Positions 55,673 through 64,000 of a stretch of 64,000 bases of DNA are shown here, in pieces. The DNA comes from Leeia aquatica. Its GTDB lineage: Bacteria > Pseudomonadota > Gammaproteobacteria > Burkholderiales > Leeiaceae. Position 1 is the stretch's first letter. The number at the start of each line of letters is the position of its first letter. The stretch covers positions 186,001-250,000 of the forward strand of contig NZ_JABAIM010000004.1 of assembly GCF_012641365.1 (NCBI RefSeq), written 5' to 3'. The translations under genes were made by a program, and so were the position numbers. Below the pieces are notes generated by a model. It worked only from the letters and a program-made list of their open reading frames with translations, was not told the DNA's origin and did not search any database.

Positions 55673-56418
55673 GCGCGCGTCTGGCTTTACAACTGTATAC
55701 CTTCAACCACACCCCGGTACTGACAGAGCGGCTGGCACTGGCCGCGGCCTGTGGCTACCAGTGGGTGGAGAGCGAGGGCTTGCATGGTCTGCCGGTGGCA
55801 GACTTTCTGGCTGCGTTGCAAGAGCATGGCCTGCAGCTGGCCTCAATGCACGCCGATCTCAGCGAGCTGAAGCGACTGCCGGAGTTGAAGCAGGTGCTGC
55901 GACAAACCGGCTGCCAGCAATTGGTGATGCCGTGGCTGGACGAGCCTGAGCGGCCGGTTGACCGTGCTGGATGGTTGCAACTGGCACAAGGGCTGCAGCA
56001 ACTGGCGCAGGAACTGAAGGCAGATGGGGTGCAGTTGAGTTACCACAACCACGCCTTTGAATTTGCCCGCCTGTCTGACCACGAAACGGTACTGGACCTG
56101 CTGCTGGCCGAAGCGCCGGACTTGAACTGGCAGGCAGACGTGGCCTGGGTGGTACGGGCTGGAGAAGACCCGGCGTTCTGGCTGCAGCGCTACGCAGACC
56201 GCCTGCAGAGTGTGCATGTCAAGGACTACACCGGACCGGGCGGCAACCCGCCAGAGAACGACTGGGCGACGCTGGGTGAAGGTTTGGTGCCGTGGCCGAC
56301 ACTGTTGCCCATCTTGCAGCCCCGGTCTGGCACCTGGATCGTCGAGCACGATCAGCCCGTTGACCCGGCGCGTACTGCAAGACAAGGCCTGAGCTTCCTG
56401 CAACAGCACCTGAACTGA
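55669..56418 (+). CDS. TIM-barrel sugar isomerase/epimerase-like protein 1
   Basis: 249 aa. Xylose-isomerase-like TIM barrel: WVESEGLHG, MHADL, YHNHAFEF, VHVKDY and VEHD carry the Glu/His/Asp residues that usually bind a divalent metal. Related proteins (for example E. coli YcjR, and levoglucosan-pathway enzymes) act on 3-keto sugars next to Gfo/Idh/MocA dehydrogenases, which is also the setting here. Coupled to the preceding gene by ATGA. Confidence 0.85.
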   Translation: MSARLALQLYTFNHTPVLTERLALAAACGYQWVESEGLHGLPVADFLAALQEHGLQLASMHADLSELKRLPELKQVLRQTGCQQLVMPWLDEPERPVDRAGWLQLAQGLQQLAQELKADGVQLSYHNHAFEFARLSDHETVLDLLLAEAPDLNWQADVAWVVRAGEDPAFWLQRYADRLQSVHVKDYTGPGGNPPENDWATLGEGLVPWPTLLPILQPRSGTWIVEHDQPVDPARTARQGLSFLQQHLN

Positions 56419-56442
56419 GCCAAATACAACGAGGAGAACACG

Positions 56443-57552
56443 GTGGCGCAACTGGGCATAGTTAATCTACGCAAGACGTTTGGTGACGTAGAGGTGTTGA
56501 AGGGCATCAATCTGGAGATCGCGGACCGCGAATTCGTCTGTTTCCTTGGCCCATCCGGCTGTGGCAAGTCTACCCTGCTGCGGGCGATTGCCGGGCTGGA
56601 AGAAGTCAGTTCCGGCGATATCGTGATCGACGGACGCAGTGTGGTGGACCTCTCCCCGGCGGATCGCGATCTGGCGATGGTGTTCCAGAGCTACGCGCTG
56701 TATCCGCACATGAATGTGCGCAAGAACATGAGTTTTGGCTTGTCCCTGCGCAAGTTCCCCAAGGCCGAGATTGAGAAGCGCATTGCAGAAGCGGCCCGTA
56801 TCCTGCAACTCGAACCCTTGCTGGAGCGCAAGCCCAAGCAGCTGTCTGGCGGTCAGCGGCAGCGGGTGGCGATTGGCCGCGCCATTGTACGCAACCCGCG
56901 CATCTTTCTGTTCGACGAACCGCTGTCCAATCTGGATGCCGCGCTGCGGGTGAATACCCGGGTCGAGTTGGCGCGGCTGCACAAGGAATTGCAAGCCACC
57001 ATGGTCTATGTGACCCACGATCAGGTCGAGGCCATGACCTTGGCTGATCGGGTGGTGGTGATGAGCGGCGGTCGTATTGAGCAGTTCGGCAAGCCGCTAG
57101 AGCTGTACCACCTGCCTGCCAACCGTTTTGTGGCGGGTTTCATTGGCTCGCCGAAGATGAATTTCCTGCCAGTGACTGCGGCCCATAGTGCCGACGGCCA
57201 CCTGAAGGTGACCAGCTGCGGGGTGGAGATCGCCACCCAGGTGCAAGGGCAGGCCAGCGATGGACTGACGTTGGGCATCCGCCCGGAGCATGTCCAGCTT
57301 GTCGAACCGGGTTCCGCATCACTCAATGGGCAGGTGCTGATGGTGGAGCGGCTGGGTGCGGAAAGCCTGGCCTATGTGCGGCTGAGTGGTGGCGAGGTGG
57401 TCACGGTCAGCGTCGATGGCAGTCACCTGATCCGGGATGGGGAAACGGTGGGCCTGCAGCCTGACCCGGTGCATTGCCATCTGTTTGATGGGCAAGGTCA
57501 GGCGCTGCCACGTACCTTGCCGCCGGAGCTGGCTCATCTGTTGCAAGCCTGA
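56443..57552 (+). CDS. Sugar ABC transporter ATPase (MalK/UgpC type)
   Basis: 369 aa from GTG 56443 with GAGGAG upstream. Walker A GPSGCGKST, signature LSGGQRQRVAIGRA, Walker B IFLFDEPLSNLD, H-loop THDQ. C-terminal TOBE/OB domains (~240-369) as in MalK. It energises import through the permeases at 60036 and 60983. It is unusual in lying among the enzyme genes rather than beside the permeases. Confidence 0.95.
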   Translation: MAQLGIVNLRKTFGDVEVLKGINLEIADREFVCFLGPSGCGKSTLLRAIAGLEEVSSGDIVIDGRSVVDLSPADRDLAMVFQSYALYPHMNVRKNMSFGLSLRKFPKAEIEKRIAEAARILQLEPLLERKPKQLSGGQRQRVAIGRAIVRNPRIFLFDEPLSNLDAALRVNTRVELARLHKELQATMVYVTHDQVEAMTLADRVVVMSGGRIEQFGKPLELYHLPANRFVAGFIGSPKMNFLPVTAAHSADGHLKVTSCGVEIATQVQGQASDGLTLGIRPEHVQLVEPGSASLNGQVLMVERLGAESLAYVRLSGGEVVTVSVDGSHLIRDGETVGLQPDPVHCHLFDGQGQALPRTLPPELAHLLQA

Positions 57553-57563
57553 AGGAGCACGAC

Positions 57564-58625
57564 ATGAAAACCTTGCAAGGACCGGCCGTTTTCCTGGCGC
57601 AGTTCATCCGTGACGAAGCCCCGTTCAACACGCTGGAAGGCTTGGGACGCTGGGCGGCAGACAAGGGCTTTGTGGCGGTACAGCTGCCGACCAATGTCCC
57701 GGCTTTGTTTGATCTGGTGCGGGCGGCAGAGAGTCAGACCTACTGTGACGAGATCACTGGGCGGCTGGCCGAATGCGGGGTGCAGGTCAGCGAGTTGTCC
57801 ACCCACCTGCAGGGGCAGCTGGTGGCGGTGCACCCGGCGTACGACAGCCTGTTTGACGGCTTTGCACCAGAGGCGCTGCGCGGCAACAAGGCCGCCCGCA
57901 CCGAATGGGCCATCAGTCAGGTGAAGGCGGCAGCAAAAGCTTCGGCCCGCATGGGCTTGCGGGCATCGGTCACCTTCTCGGGTGCGTTGGCGTGGCCGTA
58001 CTTCTACCCGTGGCCGCAGCGTCCGGCCGGACTGGTCGAGGCCGCGTTTGACGAGCTGGCGCGCCGCTGGCGGCCGATTCTGGATACGTACACCGAGGCT
58101 GGGGTCGACCTCTGCTATGAGATTCACCCCGGAGAGGACCTGCATGATGGTCTCAGTTTCGAGCGCTTCCTGGCAGCGGTAGAGGGTCATGAGCGTTGCC
58201 ACATCCTGTACGACCCCAGCCACTTTGTGCTGCAACAGCTGGACTACCTCGGCTTCATCGACGTTTACCACGAGCGCATCCGCATGTTCCACGTCAAGGA
58301 TGCCGAATTCCGCCCCAGCCCGCGTAGTGGAGTGTATGGCGGTTATGCAGACTGGGTGGGGCGCGCCGGGCGCTTCCGCAGCGTGGGGGACGGGCAAATC
58401 GACTTCGCCGCCATTTTCAGCAAGCTGGCGCAGTACGACTTTCCCGGCTGGGCGGTGCTGGAGTGGGAGTGCTGCCTGAAAGACAGTGAAGTCGGTGCGC
58501 GCGAAGGCGCGGAATTTATCCGCCGCCACATTATCCAGGTCGCGCAGCGGGCGTTTGATGACTTTGCCGGCAGTGGCGTGGATGCCGGCCATCTGCGCAG
58601 TGTGCTGGGTTTGGCGACGACATGA
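57564..58625 (+). CDS. TIM-barrel sugar isomerase/epimerase-like protein 2
   Basis: 353 aa. Larger TIM-barrel relative: VSELSTHLQGQLV, CYEIHPGED, LYDPSHFVLQQLDY, FHVKDAEF and LEWECC supply Glu, His, Asp and Lys for a metal site. Not closely alike to protein 1, so the two should catalyse different steps (for example epimerisation and hydration or cleavage of a keto sugar; inference). 11 bp after the ATPase gene, followed by a 107-bp gap with a hairpin. Confidence 0.85.
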   Translation: MKTLQGPAVFLAQFIRDEAPFNTLEGLGRWAADKGFVAVQLPTNVPALFDLVRAAESQTYCDEITGRLAECGVQVSELSTHLQGQLVAVHPAYDSLFDGFAPEALRGNKAARTEWAISQVKAAAKASARMGLRASVTFSGALAWPYFYPWPQRPAGLVEAAFDELARRWRPILDTYTEAGVDLCYEIHPGEDLHDGLSFERFLAAVEGHERCHILYDPSHFVLQQLDYLGFIDVYHERIRMFHVKDAEFRPSPRSGVYGGYADWVGRAGRFRSVGDGQIDFAAIFSKLAQYDFPGWAVLEWECCLKDSEVGAREGAEFIRRHIIQVAQRAFDDFAGSGVDAGHLRSVLGLATT

Positions 58626-58709
58626 ATGACAACCCTCCCGGTGCGTGGCTGGCAGCCGCACGGGTGATGGGGGGAGCTGCTTGCTGCCGGGAACATGAAT
58701 AACAACCCT
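58620..58709 (+). repeat. Pair of 17-nt repeats around a hairpin before the binding-protein gene
   Basis: ACATGAATGACAACCCT (58620-58636) recurs with one change at 58693-58709. Between them an imperfect hairpin (58637-58664) pairs CCC/GGG, GTGCG/CGCAC and GGCT/AGCC. It may control readthrough or message stability ahead of the binding-protein gene. Confidence 0.5.
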
Positions 58710-58732
58710 GAAGTGACAAGAGGAGAGCACGC

Positions 58733-59953
58733 ATGAAAGCAAAAATCGTCGCGGGTCTGGGGCTGACACTGATCGCGCTGCAGGTGATGGCAGAAGACAA
58801 GGTGTTGCGGGTCGCTACTTGGGACAGTGGCGAGTCGGTCAATGTGCTGACCCAGACTGCCAAACTGTTCGAGAAGACCCACCCTGGCGTGAAGGTGCAG
58901 ATCGAAGCCTATGGCGACGGCTTTGACCAGAAGCTGGCGGCCGCGTTTGGCGCACAGAATCCGCCCGATGTGACCTATATGTGGAATTTTCCGGACTACG
59001 CGGCTTCGCTGGAGCCGCTGGATGACTACATCAAGAAGGACAAGTCACTCAAGCTGAACGATCTGGTCCCTGGCCTGCTGAACTACAACAAGGTGGGCGG
59101 CAAGCTGTACGGCCTGCCTGCCGGCTTCTCCAGCTATGCGCTGTACTACAACAAGACCATGTTCGACAAGGCCGGTGTGGCCTACCCGAATGACAACTGG
59201 ACCTGGGACGATGTACGCGCTGCCGCGCGCAAGATTCGCAACAAGGAGCAAAAGCAGTATGGCTACGGGGTGGATGCCAACCCGGACCCGTATGACCTGC
59301 AAAGCTTCCTGTGGAGCAATGGCGCGACCATGGTCAGCCCGGACGGCAAGAAGATCAATGGTTACTTTAACAGTCCGCAATCGAAACAAGTGTTCGAAAT
59401 GTTTGCCGACATGGTGAACAAGGAAGAAGCGGTACTGTTCGGTACCGGCGATAACAAGAGCTATCGCGACCTGTTCATTGCCGACAAGCTGGCGATGGTG
59501 GTGAGCGGGGTGTGGCCGCGCGGGGCCTTCATCAAGGCGAACAAGCAGTTTGGGGTTGCCATGTTGCCGTCGTTCAAGGGCAAGCCGCCGGTGAGCGTGG
59601 TCGCACAGTCGGCGGTGTCGATCGCCAAGGATTCCAAAAACAAACCACTGGCCTGGGAATTCATCAAGTTCTACGTCAGCCCGGAAGCGGTGGTGCTGCG
59701 CAAGGATACTGACCTGCCGGTGTCGCTGACGGTGGCACGGAACGAGAACTTCCTGAAAGACCCGTATGTGGCCCCGTTCTACAAGGTGATGCAAAAGGGT
59801 TCGCGTACCCCGGCTTTCCTGCTGGCCAAGGGCTGGAGCAAGGCACAGGACACCTTGCTGGAAGGCATTCAGGAAGCGTTGCTGAAGCGCAGCGACATTG
59901 GCGCCATCCTCGACAAGATCGCTAAAAAGGCAGAAGGCAAGCTGGTGCCTTGA
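58733..59953 (+). CDS. Sugar ABC transporter substrate-binding protein
   Basis: 406 aa, AGGAGAG before the ATG. Signal peptide MKAKIVAGLGLTLIALQVMA, no lipobox. Family 1 fold: LRVATWDSGESVNVL, FEKTHPGVKVQIE, GLPAGFSSYALYYNKTMFDKAG, NWTWDDV, GVWPRGAF. Binds a mono- or oligosaccharide in the periplasm for the two permeases that follow. GC-rich hairpins directly after the gene probably raise its level above that of the permeases. Confidence 0.94.
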   Translation: MKAKIVAGLGLTLIALQVMAEDKVLRVATWDSGESVNVLTQTAKLFEKTHPGVKVQIEAYGDGFDQKLAAAFGAQNPPDVTYMWNFPDYAASLEPLDDYIKKDKSLKLNDLVPGLLNYNKVGGKLYGLPAGFSSYALYYNKTMFDKAGVAYPNDNWTWDDVRAAARKIRNKEQKQYGYGVDANPDPYDLQSFLWSNGATMVSPDGKKINGYFNSPQSKQVFEMFADMVNKEEAVLFGTGDNKSYRDLFIADKLAMVVSGVWPRGAFIKANKQFGVAMLPSFKGKPPVSVVAQSAVSIAKDSKNKPLAWEFIKFYVSPEAVVLRKDTDLPVSLTVARNENFLKDPYVAPFYKVMQKGSRTPAFLLAKGWSKAQDTLLEGIQEALLKRSDIGAILDKIAKKAEGKLVP

Positions 59954-59962
59954 GCCCGGCGT

Positions 59963-60012
59963 GGCGGGCGCCAGCACGGTGCCCGCCCGTCCAGACGGGG
60001 CCGCCCGGCCCC
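59963..60012 (+). promoter_or_regulatory. Two tandem intercistronic hairpins after the binding-protein gene
   Basis: Hairpin A: GGCGGGCGCC / GGTGCCCGCC (59963-59987, one G-U pair). Hairpin B: GGGGCC-GCCC-GGCCCC (59997-60012). No T-run. Such stem-loops between a binding-protein gene and permease genes are known to protect the upstream message. Confidence 0.6.
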
Positions 60013-60035
60013 ATCCTGCAAGCAAAGGATGACAC

Positions 60036-60944
60036 ATGCCTGCTGCAACACCTCGTCCCGGCAGACGCTGGGGCAAGCTGGTCCCATGGTTGTTTGTGGC
60101 CCCCTGGGTATTCGGCTTCATCGCTTTTACCGTCGGGCCGCTGCTGTACTCGCTCTATATGAGCCTGTTCAACTGGCCGCTGGTGGGAGAGCGGACCTTT
60201 GTGGGGCTGCATAACTACAGCAGCATGCTGCAAGACGAGGATTTCCTCGATGCCGTGGTGGTCACCCTCAAGTTTGCCGCCCTGTATGTGCCGGTGAATC
60301 TGGTGCTGTCGCTGCTGCTGGCGATGCTGCTCAACCAGAAAGTGCCGGGGCAGGGCGTGTTTCGCACCCTGTTCTACCTGCCCTCGCTGATTTCCACGGT
60401 GGCGCTGGTCACCATCTGGTCGTGGGCGTACAGCCACGAGTACGGCATCCTCAATTACCTGCTGTCGCTGCTCAATATCCCGGCGGTGGACTGGCTGGGC
60501 AGCCCGGATTGGGCGATGCGTTCGGTGGTGATCGCCGGGCTGTGGGGCTTGGGGGGCACCATGCTGATCTTCCTGGCGGGCCTCAAGGGTATCCCCAGCG
60601 AGCTGCATGAAGCGGCCATCCTGTCGGGTGCCGGGCCGGTACGCCGCTTCTTCGGCCTGACCCTGCCGCTACTCAGCCCGGTGCTGCTGTTCAATCTGGT
60701 GACCACGCTGATTGCCGCGTTCCAGCAACTGGCGCTGGCCCTGTTGCTGACCAAGGGCGGACCACTGAAGACCACCTATATGGTGGCGCTGTATATCTAT
60801 GACACCGCCTTCAAGCACTTCGAGATGGGCTATGCCTCGGCCATGTCCTGGGTCATGTTCCTGGTGGTGTTGTTGCTGTCCATGCTGGTGATGCGCTTCT
60901 CCAGCATGTGGGTGTTCTATGAAGCGGAAGTGAAGTCGAAGTGA
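60036..60944 (+). CDS. Sugar ABC transporter permease (MalF type)
   Basis: 302 aa. Six membrane helices and the cytoplasmic coupling motif EAAILSGAGPVRRFFGLTLPLLSP, which contacts the ATPase. The N-terminus is short, unlike E. coli MalF. First of the permease pair; a third small GC hairpin (60950-60970) lies in the 38-bp gap before the next gene. Confidence 0.94.
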   Translation: MPAATPRPGRRWGKLVPWLFVAPWVFGFIAFTVGPLLYSLYMSLFNWPLVGERTFVGLHNYSSMLQDEDFLDAVVVTLKFAALYVPVNLVLSLLLAMLLNQKVPGQGVFRTLFYLPSLISTVALVTIWSWAYSHEYGILNYLLSLLNIPAVDWLGSPDWAMRSVVIAGLWGLGGTMLIFLAGLKGIPSELHEAAILSGAGPVRRFFGLTLPLLSPVLLFNLVTTLIAAFQQLALALLLTKGGPLKTTYMVALYIYDTAFKHFEMGYASAMSWVMFLVVLLLSMLVMRFSSMWVFYEAEVKSK

Positions 60945-60982
60945 AATGAGCCGGGTGTTGCAGGCCCGGCAAGGAGTCATGC

Positions 60983-61804
60983 GTGAAACCGTATCAGAAA
61001 TGGTTTGTCTGGTCCCTGCTGGTGTGCCTGTCCGCGGCCTTCATGCTGCCGCTGTATTGGGTGCTGGTGTCGGCGTTGAAAGGGCCGCAGGAGCTGTTTA
61101 CCTGGCCGCCGGTGTGGTGGCCGTCACAGCCGCAGTGGCACAATTTTTCCGACGCGTGGCAGTCCGCCCCGTTCGATACCTATCTGTGGAATTCACTGAA
61201 AGTATCGGTGCTGTCCACCATTGGCCAGTTGTTTTCTTCCAGCCTGGTGGCGTTTGGCTTTGCCCGCTTTGATTTCAAGGGGCGCAATGTCTTGTTCATG
61301 GTGCTGCTGGCCGGCATGATCATCCCGTGGGATGCCATCATGATTCCGCTGTATATGGAGTTCAACCTGCTGGGCTGGATCAATACGCTCAAGCCCTTGA
61401 TCGTACCGGCCTTCTTTGGCGCGCCGTTCTTCATCTTTCTGCTGCGCCAGTTCATCATGGGGGTGCCGCGCGAGCTGGATGAAGCCGCGCGCATGGATGG
61501 CGCCAATGCCTGGCAGATCTACTGGCGCATTCACCTGCCGCTGATGATTCCTGCCCTGGTGCTGGTGGGGACGTTTCAGTTCCTCGCAGCGTGGAATGAC
61601 TATATTGGCCCGCTGATCTTCCTCAATGATCAGAGCACGTACACGCTGCCCTTGGGCCTGGCCAGTTTCAGTGGTATCCATGGCTCCAATGTCAGCGCCA
61701 TCTCGGCCATGACCGTACTGCTGTGCCTGCCGCCGCTGATCCTGTTCTTTGCCGCACAGCGGCAGATCATGGAAGGCACCACCAGCGCCGCGGTGAAGGG
61801 GTGA
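60983..61804 (+). CDS. Sugar ABC transporter permease (MalG type)
   Basis: 273 aa. Six membrane helices; coupling motif DEAARMDGANAWQIYWRIHLPLMIP. Starts with AAGGAG upstream. Forms the importer with the preceding permease. The glycosidase gene follows 2 bp after its stop. Confidence 0.94.
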   Translation: MKPYQKWFVWSLLVCLSAAFMLPLYWVLVSALKGPQELFTWPPVWWPSQPQWHNFSDAWQSAPFDTYLWNSLKVSVLSTIGQLFSSSLVAFGFARFDFKGRNVLFMVLLAGMIIPWDAIMIPLYMEFNLLGWINTLKPLIVPAFFGAPFFIFLLRQFIMGVPRELDEAARMDGANAWQIYWRIHLPLMIPALVLVGTFQFLAAWNDYIGPLIFLNDQSTYTLPLGLASFSGIHGSNVSAISAMTVLLCLPPLILFFAAQRQIMEGTTSAAVKG

Positions 61805-61806
61805 GC

Positions 61807-63531
61807 ATGTCGACTGCAATGTGGCCGGACTGGCGAGCAGATCTGTTTGACCCGTACAAGGTCCCGTTTTCGCGCCGTAACAGCTTTCTGGCGATCAGCT
61901 GGTTGAGCGAGGGGCCACAGCCTGGCTTCTGGCTGCGCTCGCTGCGCGGCGGTGACGAGCATGTGGATGATGGCCGTCTGTTCTGGCTACAGTGCTGTGA
62001 TGCCGAAGGGCAACCCTGCGAGGTCAAGGTAACACTGACCCCTGATCAGCTTCGCTTTGAAGGGAATGGTGGCTGGCTGGCCTTGAGTTTTGCCGATGGC
62101 GACACGGTGGCGCTGCAAGGTGAACGGCTGGGGCTGATGCTGGGCATGCAGCCCAAGAGCTACGACTACGCCCAGCGCCTGCCGGATGCCGTACAGATCA
62201 GCCATGCCCGGCAGGATCTCAGCCTGCGGGTGCAACAAAGCCAGGGCCAAATGCAGCTGGACGCCCCATGGCAAGGCCAGCGGGCCACGCATATCACCCT
62301 CTGCTTGCAACCGGGAAGCCATGACCGGCTTGCCGCTAGCCTGCACCTGTACCGGGTGGTGCCGCAGCGACAGGTTGCAGCGGCTTTTGCTGAGGCGCAA
62401 GCCAGCAGCCGTACCGACTTTGAGCGCTGGCTGGTGGCGACGTTGACCCTGCCGGATGAACTGAAAGCAGGGCGCTTGCTGGCGGCTTACATTACCTGGT
62501 CTTGCATGGTGCCGGCGGAAGGCATGCTCAGCCTGCCCGCCATGTACATGTCCAAGAACTGGATGACCAATATCTGGAGCTGGGACCATTGTTTCAATGC
62601 TTTAGCGCTGGGGCAGCTACAGCCGGAGCTGGCCTGGCAGCAAATGGCGGTGATATTTGCGGCCCAGCATGACAGCGGTCGTCTGCCCGATTTCATCAAT
62701 GATCGCTACGCCTATTGGCGCTTCACCAAGCCCCCGGTGCACGGCTGGGCTTTCGCACGCCTGCGGCAATGGGCGCCTGAGTTTTATACTCCGGATCGAC
62801 GCTTGCAGGTTCGCCACTGGCTGACACGACAGACGCAGAGCTGGATGGCCGGCAGCATCAAGGGCTTGCCCTGCTACGATCACGGCAACGATGCCGGTTG
62901 GGACAACAGCACGGTATTTCTGGAGGGCACGCCGCTGCACAGCCCGGATCTGGCGACTTTCCTGATCCTGCAAATGGAAGAGCTGGCCGTATTGGCGGCA
63001 CTGGAGCGGGATGAGGTCGAGGCACGTCACTGGCGTGACCAGTCCGCTGCCTTGCGGCAAGCGCTGCTGACCCAGCTGTGGGATGGCGAACGCTTTGTCG
63101 CGCGACATGCACTACGGGGTGAGGCGGTGACGGGTGGTGACAGCCTGATCTGCTTTACGCCGCTATTGCTGGGGGAGCGTCTGCCGCTGCCCATCCGGCA
63201 GCGCCTGCTGGCGGGTTTGCAACAGGAGGGACGCTTTCTCACCGCGCATGGACTGGCGACCGAATCGCTGTCCAGCCCCCACTACACCCCGGATGGCTAC
63301 TGGCGCGGCCCGATCTGGGCGCCCACCATGGCGCTGATGGTAGATGCCTTGCAACGCTGCGGAGCGCATACCCTGGCGCAACAGTTGGCCTTCGGATTTA
63401 CCCGGATGGCAAATCACAGCGGGATGGCGGAAAATTATGACGCTTGCAGCGGTGTCGGGCTGCGGGACCCGGCCTTTACCTGGACCTCCAGTGTGTTTCT
63501 ACTGCTGGGGCAGGGATTGATGGCGGATTGA
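61807..63531 (+). CDS. Cytoplasmic GH63-like glycoside hydrolase
   Basis: 574 aa from ATG 61807. A beta-domain (~1-200) then an (alpha/alpha)6 barrel. WMTNIWSWDHCFNALAL, HDSGRLPDF and DHGNDAGWDNST match GH63-type enzymes; Asp366 (GWDNS) and Glu542 (AENYD) are candidate acid and base. No signal peptide, so it works on imported sugar. Family members cleave alpha-glucosides, glucosylglycerate or mannosylglycerate. It is coupled to the permease gene. Confidence 0.82.
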   Translation: MSTAMWPDWRADLFDPYKVPFSRRNSFLAISWLSEGPQPGFWLRSLRGGDEHVDDGRLFWLQCCDAEGQPCEVKVTLTPDQLRFEGNGGWLALSFADGDTVALQGERLGLMLGMQPKSYDYAQRLPDAVQISHARQDLSLRVQQSQGQMQLDAPWQGQRATHITLCLQPGSHDRLAASLHLYRVVPQRQVAAAFAEAQASSRTDFERWLVATLTLPDELKAGRLLAAYITWSCMVPAEGMLSLPAMYMSKNWMTNIWSWDHCFNALALGQLQPELAWQQMAVIFAAQHDSGRLPDFINDRYAYWRFTKPPVHGWAFARLRQWAPEFYTPDRRLQVRHWLTRQTQSWMAGSIKGLPCYDHGNDAGWDNSTVFLEGTPLHSPDLATFLILQMEELAVLAALERDEVEARHWRDQSAALRQALLTQLWDGERFVARHALRGEAVTGGDSLICFTPLLLGERLPLPIRQRLLAGLQQEGRFLTAHGLATESLSSPHYTPDGYWRGPIWAPTMALMVDALQRCGAHTLAQQLAFGFTRMANHSGMAENYDACSGVGLRDPAFTWTSSVFLLLGQGLMAD

Positions 63532-63552
63532 CAGACAGAACAGGAAGCGGGC

Positions 63553-64000
63553 ATGCGCACAGGAAAAGTCACCTTGAAAACGCTGGTGGAGCGGACCGGG
63601 TTGTCGCTGGGGACGGTGTCACGTGCGCTGAAAGATGCCCCGGAGGTCCGGCCGGAGACGCGCGAGCTGGTCAAGCAGATGGCAAGGCAGCTGGGCTACA
63701 CCCCCAATCTGGGTGGGGTCAAGCTGCGGACTGGCAAGACCTACACCCTGTGCATCGTACTGCCGGTGGATACCCGTGCACAGGACTTCACCGACAGCGG
63801 CTATATGGCCCTGACCTCGGGCATCCACAAAGCCTTGCAGGGGACACTCTACAGCCTGATTGTTCAGCCGCAGCTGATGGACGAGGACGAGCTGGCCGGG
63901 CTACGCCACGTGGTCGAGGCCAAAGTGGCGGATGGGGTCATCCTCACCCAGACTCGACCGGACGATGTCCGTATCCGCTACCTGCTGGAGCAGGGTATGC
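63553..64000 (+). CDS. LacI-family regulator of the glycoside operon (3' end cut by window)
   Basis: First 149 residues only. AGGAAG before ATG 63553. Helix-turn-helix and hinge: VTLKTLVERTGLSLGTVSRALKD and RETRELVKQMARQLGYTPN-like region at ~35-52; then the start of the sugar-binding domain (YTLCIVLPVDT). It lies 21 bp after the glycosidase gene and is thus encoded by the operon it probably represses through the operator at 52454. Confidence 0.92.
   Translation, partial: MRTGKVTLKTLVERTGLSLGTVSRALKDAPEVRPETRELVKQMARQLGYTPNLGGVKLRTGKTYTLCIVLPVDTRAQDFTDSGYMALTSGIHKALQGTLYSLIVQPQLMDEDELAGLRHVVEAKVADGVILTQTRPDDVRIRYLLEQGM

Overview
The window looks like a chromosomal segment of a GC-rich betaproteobacterium, most likely of the Neisseriales/Chromobacteriaceae type. 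This is inferred from gene content: a complete atpIBEFHAGDC operon followed by glmU, a DeoR-type glmR and glmS, waaC/waaA next to recQ, yqgE-ruvX-pyrB, and an initiator tRNA. No species can be named from sequence reading alone. The left and right edges cut through genes (an HD-GYP protein and a LacI-type regulator). I saw no insertion sequence, CRISPR array, rRNA or phage gene.

Layout. 1-2.8 kb: two adjacent HD-GYP proteins on the minus strand (one canonical, one degenerate and fused to an HPt domain) and a YqiA-type esterase. 2.8-6.5 kb: a region of three tandem tiny secreted proteins that share a signal peptide and a GSDxDHGADRxLNQ core but have unrelated tails, then two tandem AraC-type regulators. 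6.5-19.4 kb: mostly housekeeping genes (RNB-family RNase, a TonB-C-terminus protein, photolyase, yqgE-ruvX-pyrB, uppP, metC, an acetyltransferase, tRNA-fMet with its own promoter and terminator, a copper chaperone, a MocR regulator, an NRDE protein and a rhodanese). 19.4-29.5 kb: a methyltransferase, a diguanylate cyclase, a YkgJ protein, a lone secreted PilJ-type domain, LysR, and recQ-waaA-waaC in an overlapping minus-strand operon, with a divergent glycosyltransferase and sugar-nucleotide epimerase. 29.5-40.7 kb: the ATP synthase operon and the glmU/glmR/glmS amino-sugar block, each bounded by clear terminators.

41.5-45.0 kb: a visibly AT-richer module (MocR regulator, solitary amino-acid-binding protein, AstE/AspA-type deacylase) that looks horizontally acquired. 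Its intergenic control region carries four CTGTAC repeats, and a 9-bp direct repeat flanks the module. 45.1-51.2 kb: a LysR gene divergent from an overlapping operon gcvPA-gcvPB-AcoX-like kinase-SDR. This is a split glycine decarboxylase P-protein without GcvT or GcvH nearby.

51.2-64.0 kb: a large catabolic locus for an unidentified glycoside: ABC importer (binding protein, two permeases, ATPase), three Gfo/Idh/MocA dehydrogenase modules (one fused to an aldo-keto reductase), two TIM-barrel epimerase/isomerase-like proteins, a cytoplasmic GH63-like glycosidase and a LacI regulator. A strong promoter followed at once by a LacI-type operator lies upstream. By analogy with E. coli ycj and levoglucosan-type clusters, the enzymes probably oxidise a sugar to a 3-keto intermediate, but the substrate is unknown.

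The best candidates for undescribed biology are the secreted-peptide family, the glycoside locus with its fused dehydrogenase/reductase, the AT-rich MocR module, and the gcvPA/gcvPB/AcoX-like/SDR operon.
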